DNA of 16,339 nucleotides from Clostridiales bacterium UBA4706 (GTDB taxonomy: Bacteria > Bacillota > Clostridia > Oscillospirales > Oscillospiraceae): the NCBI GenBank assembly GCA_002404605.1, contig DHKA01000006.1, positions 499 through 16,837 of the forward strand, written 5' to 3'. The notes under the pieces are model-generated. The model was not told where the DNA came from. It saw nothing but the letters and a program-made list of their open reading frames with translations, and searched no databases. A program made the position numbers and the translations under genes. Positions 13,854-16,339 of the stretch are shown here, one piece after another; within the stretch, counting starts at the first letter, position 1, and every line of letters starts with the position of its first letter.

Positions 13854-14360
13854 TTATGCCTTTTTGATGACGCGGCTCTTTTCCAGCGCCTTCACGAGCA
13901 GCACGCCGAGGATAAGCCCCGCTGCGCCCTGCACGCCGTTGGCCGGAACGTTCACCGCCGACGGCACAAAGCCATACAGACAGCCTTCAAAGAGATAGTA
14001 GCCGAGGACCATCCACAGCTCCGCCGCCGCGCCGCTCAAAATGCGCGCCGTCAGACTGCCGGTTTTGGCGCTGAGCGCCTTGAAACCGTAAAACGCGATG
14101 AGCGCCATAAGCCCCTTGATGACAAACGTCGCGGGCGCATAGGCGGCAAACCCAGAAAAGAGATCTGCCAATCCCGAACCGAGCCCCGCGGCAAGAAAGC
14201 CGTAGCCGGGCGCGAGCAGCCATCCGGCGGCGAGCACCACGCAGTCGCCGAGATTCAGATAACCGTCCATTGGCGAAGGGATCTTGATGACCATCGTCGC
14301 CACACACGCGAGCGCGGCAAAAAGCGCCGCCGTTACGATCTGTTTTGTTTTACCGTTCAA
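13854..14360 (-). CDS. ECF transporter S component, TTG start
   Basis: The 168-residue membrane protein has about five or six membrane segments and the S-component pattern: an early AALFAALACVA helix (11-21) whose small-residue face contacts EcfT, then MDGYLNLGDCVVL (31-43), GLGSGLADLFSGFAAYAPATFVIKG-type sequence (59-83) and a late helix near 143-160. S components bind a vitamin or metal and share the EcfA-EcfA'-EcfT energising module, which is not in this window, so this would be a group II (shared module) system. The ligand is not readable. I chose TTG at 14360 because GGGAGGT lies 7 bases upstream and the protein matches from there; the upstream ATG (14426) would begin inside the candidate -35 region. 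Downstream is the YwlG-like gene. Confidence 0.85.
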   Translation of the reverse strand: MNGKTKQIVTAALFAALACVATMVIKIPSPMDGYLNLGDCVVLAAGWLLAPGYGFLAAGLGSGLADLFSGFAAYAPATFVIKGLMALIAFYGFKALSAKTGSLTARILSGAAAELWMVLGYYLFEGCLYGFVPSAVNVPANGVQGAAGLILGVLLVKALEKSRVIKKA

Positions 14361-14397
14361 AGGAATCGACCTCCCTAAATGCCTTATTTCTGTGCAC

Positions 14398-14426
14398 AGT
14401 GTATCGGCAAATCTGGTTATACGCAA
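14398..14426 (-). promoter_or_regulatory. Candidate promoter of the ECF S component gene
   Basis: On the minus strand TTGCGT (14426-14421), a 17-base spacer and TACACT (14403-14398) form a plausible promoter. One arm of the inverted repeat (14411-14421) lies in the spacer and touches the -35 edge. A 10-base perfect palindrome, ctgtgcacag, overlaps the -10 end (14390-14399). Confidence 0.35.
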
Positions 14427-14459
14427 TTACCAAATAACGATAATTTTATATAACCAGAT
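14411..14459. repeat. 11-bp inverted repeat upstream of the ECF S component gene
   Basis: atctggttata (14411-14421) is the exact reverse complement of tataaccagat (14449-14459), separated by 27 AT-rich bases. It lies between the 3' end of the glycerate kinase gene and the ECF S component start. There is no T tract after either arm, so it is more likely a pair of protein-binding half-sites than a terminator. Confidence 0.6.
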
Positions 14460-14478
14460 AGGAAGGCCATTTTTCGTT

Positions 14479-15708
14479 TCAGCGGATGAGCGCGACGGCG
14501 AAGTCGTTCACGTTCGTTCCGGTCGGACCGGTGATGATAAGATCGCCGGTATCGCGCAGCGCGTGGTAGGCGTCGTTATTTCCGAGCACGTCCGCAATGG
14601 TCCTCCCCGCCGCGGCAAGGCGGCCGGCCGTACCGCCGTCCACAAGGCCGCCCGCGGCGTCCGTCGGGCCGTCCGTGCCGTCGGAGCCGACGGAGAATAC
14701 GACGGCGTTGTCCATTCCGGCGATCTCCGCGGCGGCGGCGAGCGCGAGTTCCTGATTGCGTCCGCCCTTGCCGTTTCCGGTGAGCCGGACGACCGTTTCG
14801 CCGCCGAGGATAAAGGCCCGCGGCGTATCGGAAGACGCTTTTTCCCGCGCCAGCGCGCCGAGACGCGCGCCTACCTCGCGGGCGACGCCCTGCTCGCAGT
14901 CGGTGAGTATTTCCGGTGCATAGCCGAGATCGCGGCAGGCTTTCGCCGCGGCTGCGCACAGCTCACGGACGCTGCCGGTGACGCGCACCGTGACATTGTC
15001 CGCCGCTTTCGGCGTCTCCTGCGTAAGGAGCTCACGCGCCGTGCCGCTCAGCCGGAGGGCGTACTTTTCCGCAACGGCAAGCGCGTCCGCGCAGGTGGAC
15101 GAGTCCGGCGATACCGGGCCCGAGGCGATCATATCCACCGCGTCGCCGACGATGTCGCTCAATATCACGGCGAACACGTGCGCCGGGGCGCAGTGCTGTG
15201 CAAAGCGCCCGCCCTTCACCGCTGAGAGGCGCTTGCGGATCGTGTTGATCTCCACGATGTCTGCGCCGCAGGCTAAAAGCTGCGCGGTGATGTCCTGCAA
15301 TTCCGCGCCCGGAACGAGCGGGCTTTCAAAAAGCGCGCTGCCCCCGCCGGAGAGAAGGAACAAAACCGTGTCGTCCGGCGCAAGATCTTCGGTGAGCGCG
15401 AGCGCCTCGCGCGCGGCGGAAAACGAGTTTTCGTCCGGCACGGGGTGGCCCGCCTCATGGCAGATGATGTCGGAGATAGAGCCCTGCACATGGCCGTATT
15501 TTGTGATGACGATGCCGGTATCGATCCGCCCGCCAAGCGCCGACGCTGCCGCCGACGCCATGCGCCACGCCGCCTTTCCCACGGCGACGAGGATCACGCG
15601 CCCCGGAAAGCTCTGTCCGGCGAGCGCGCGCCGGACGGCCTCGTCCGGCAGCACGGCTTCAATGGCGCGGGTATAGATATATTTCGCGTCCTCGCGCAGC
15701 GTACCCAT
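14479..15708 (-). CDS. Glycerate kinase, type 2 (GckA/MOFRL family)
   Basis: The 409-residue protein has the length and two-domain layout of bacterial glycerate 2-kinases. Visible motifs are the N-terminal ILVAVGKAAWRM (39-50) with candidate catalytic Lys45, FLLSGGGSAL (117-126), a VEINTIRKRLSAVKGGR region (152-168), then the C-terminal MOFRL domain with GNGKGGRNQE (311-320), GSDGTDGPTDAAGG (341-354) and the closing GPTGTNVND (394-402). It phosphorylates D-glycerate with ATP, usually to 2-phosphoglycerate, feeding glycolysis. The ATG at 15708 is preceded by AAAGGAT at a slightly long 11-base spacing; the farther upstream ATG (15804) lies upstream of the promoter and is rejected. It has a clear own promoter and no glycerate-pathway neighbours in the window. 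Confidence 0.94.
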   Translation of the reverse strand: MGTLREDAKYIYTRAIEAVLPDEAVRRALAGQSFPGRVILVAVGKAAWRMASAAASALGGRIDTGIVITKYGHVQGSISDIICHEAGHPVPDENSFSAAREALALTEDLAPDDTVLFLLSGGGSALFESPLVPGAELQDITAQLLACGADIVEINTIRKRLSAVKGGRFAQHCAPAHVFAVILSDIVGDAVDMIASGPVSPDSSTCADALAVAEKYALRLSGTARELLTQETPKAADNVTVRVTGSVRELCAAAAKACRDLGYAPEILTDCEQGVAREVGARLGALAREKASSDTPRAFILGGETVVRLTGNGKGGRNQELALAAAAEIAGMDNAVVFSVGSDGTDGPTDAAGGLVDGGTAGRLAAAGRTIADVLGNNDAYHALRDTGDLIITGPTGTNVNDFAVALIR

Positions 15709-15744
15709 GAGCCGATCACATCCTTTGGAAGTACTTTTGCAAAG

Positions 15745-15773
15745 AGTATAGCGCCATTTTCCCCGTATGTAAA
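15745..15773 (-). promoter_or_regulatory. Promoter of the glycerate kinase gene
   Basis: On the minus strand TTTACA (15773-15768), a 17-base spacer and TATACT (15750-15745) make a strong sigma-A-type promoter. The start point would be near 15738, about 30 bases before the ATG. Confidence 0.75.
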
Positions 15774-15797
15774 CAAATCCGGCCGCAAAAATGTGCG

Positions 15798-15826
15798 TTG
15801 ACAAAATTCGCCGCAGGGCATAGAGT
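15798..15826 (+). promoter_or_regulatory. Promoter of the oligoendopeptidase F gene
   Basis: A perfect TTGACA (15798-15803), a 17-base spacer and TAGAGT (15821-15826, 4 of 6 matches) read toward the peptidase gene. It is back-to-back with the glycerate kinase promoter; 24 bases separate the two -35 boxes. Confidence 0.7.
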
Positions 15827-15865
15827 GGATTTGATCAAATATCACCCCATAAGGAGGACATGCAC

Positions 15866-16339
15866 TTGAAGCTCAACGCCAGAAAAGACGTACCGGTTCG
15901 CGAGACATGGGATCTCTCGCTGATCTTTGCGGCAGAGGCCGATTTTGAAGCGGCGGTCGAAAAGACGAAAACGCTTGCCGGCACGCTGGAGAAAACGTAT
16001 AAAAACGCCCTCACCACGCCGGAGAGCATCGCCGAATGCCTTGCGCTCTATGAGGAACTGGAAATACTGCTCTACCAGACGACGAGCTACACGAGTCTCG
16101 CCGTTTCCGTGGACTATACCGACACCGAGGCGCAGAAAAAGGACGCGAAAATGTCCGCGCTCGCCGCCGAGATCGGAAGCCGCCTTTCCTTCATCGAAAG
16201 TGAGATCGCCGACGCGCCCGAAGAGCTCATCCGCGCCGCCATGGACAAGACCGAGCGCGCGAAGCACTATCTTGCGGAGATCCTCCGCGAGAAGCCGCAC
16301 CGTCTCGGTGCCGAGACCGAAAAGGTGCTCGCCGCGCTC
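15866..16339 (+). CDS. pepF: Oligoendopeptidase F (M3B family), N-terminal part, runs off the window
   Basis: The reading frame stays open from 15866 to the window end, giving 158 residues, roughly a quarter of a typical 600-residue PepF. The start matches PepF N-termini, with RETWDLSLIF soon after the first residues, and the rest is helical, with the YEELEILLYQTTSYTSLAVSVDYTD pattern of the substrate-channel domain. The zinc site HExxH lies beyond the window and cannot be checked. PepF is a cytosolic zinc metallopeptidase that cuts medium-length peptides. The AAGGAGG site (15851-15857) lies only 2 bases before an ATG at 15860 but 8 bases before the in-frame TTG at 15866, so I prefer the TTG start; the ATG would add two residues. 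Confidence 0.85.
   Translation, partial: MKLNARKDVPVRETWDLSLIFAAEADFEAAVEKTKTLAGTLEKTYKNALTTPESIAECLALYEELEILLYQTTSYTSLAVSVDYTDTEAQKKDAKMSALAAEIGSRLSFIESEIADAPEELIRAAMDKTERAKHYLAEILREKPHRLGAETEKVLAAL

Noticed and set aside
14361..14410. Leader of the ECF S component gene considered as a riboswitch
   Set aside because: If the candidate promoter is right, the leader is only about 30 bases, too short for known vitamin riboswitches, and no thi-box, FMN or cobalamin core was seen.
14411..14459. Inverted repeat considered as the terminator of the glycerate kinase gene
   Set aside because: The arms are AT-rich, the loop is 27 bases and no T tract follows, so an operator reading is better.

Overview
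The window looks like a chromosomal segment of a high-GC, low-G+C-lineage-type Firmicute (class Clostridia, probably an Oscillospiraceae-like gut anaerobe). The reasons are strong AGGAGG-type ribosome sites throughout, clostridial family markers (DUF4342, DUF4358, DHHW proteins, a YwlG/TIGR01440 protein, an M3B oligoendopeptidase F), lipoproteins with short Gram-positive-type signals, and no sign of an outer-membrane system. No rRNA, tRNA, CRISPR array, insertion sequence or phage gene was recognised.

Left part (about 1-7990), all on the minus strand, is an envelope polysaccharide O-acetylation and anchoring cassette. Transcription probably starts at a promoter near 7930-7955 and runs through MBOAT acyltransferase 1, DHHW protein 1, a small lipoprotein and a LytR-CpsA-Psr (LCP) phosphotransferase to a strong terminator at 3238-3281. 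A second module follows: a DUF4358 lipoprotein, MBOAT 2 and DHHW 2. So there are two complete MBOAT + DHHW pairs, one on each side of an LCP enzyme. The likely joint job is to add O-acetyl groups to a secreted cell-wall glycopolymer and attach that polymer to peptidoglycan. The left edge holds a short REP-like inverted repeat.

Middle part (8030-9415), plus strand: a one-membrane-segment DUF4342 protein with its own extended -10 promoter and terminator, then a Crp/Fnr-family regulator with two CxC motifs. The regulator's promoter carries a perfect 23-bp-arm palindrome. A bidirectional terminator separates it from the convergent operon.

Right-centre (9427-13195), minus strand: a FecCD-type permease, ABC ATPase, substrate-binding lipoprotein and a two-domain cupin protein form one tightly packed operon, probably for a siderophore or another iron-type chelate. 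Just upstream of the permease is a GTTAG-N6-CTAAC site. The same site, 14 of 16 bases identical, lies inside the regulator's promoter palindrome. The spacing fits the 5-6-5 architecture of Crp/Fnr sites, so the regulator may control itself and the transporter. This is the most interesting lead in the window.

Right end (13235-16339): an ECF transporter S component (TTG start) followed by the YwlG/TIGR01440 protein, with an 11-bp inverted repeat upstream; a type-2 glycerate kinase; and, divergent from it, the start of oligoendopeptidase F, which runs off the window. The glycerate kinase and pepF have clear back-to-back sigma-A-type promoters.
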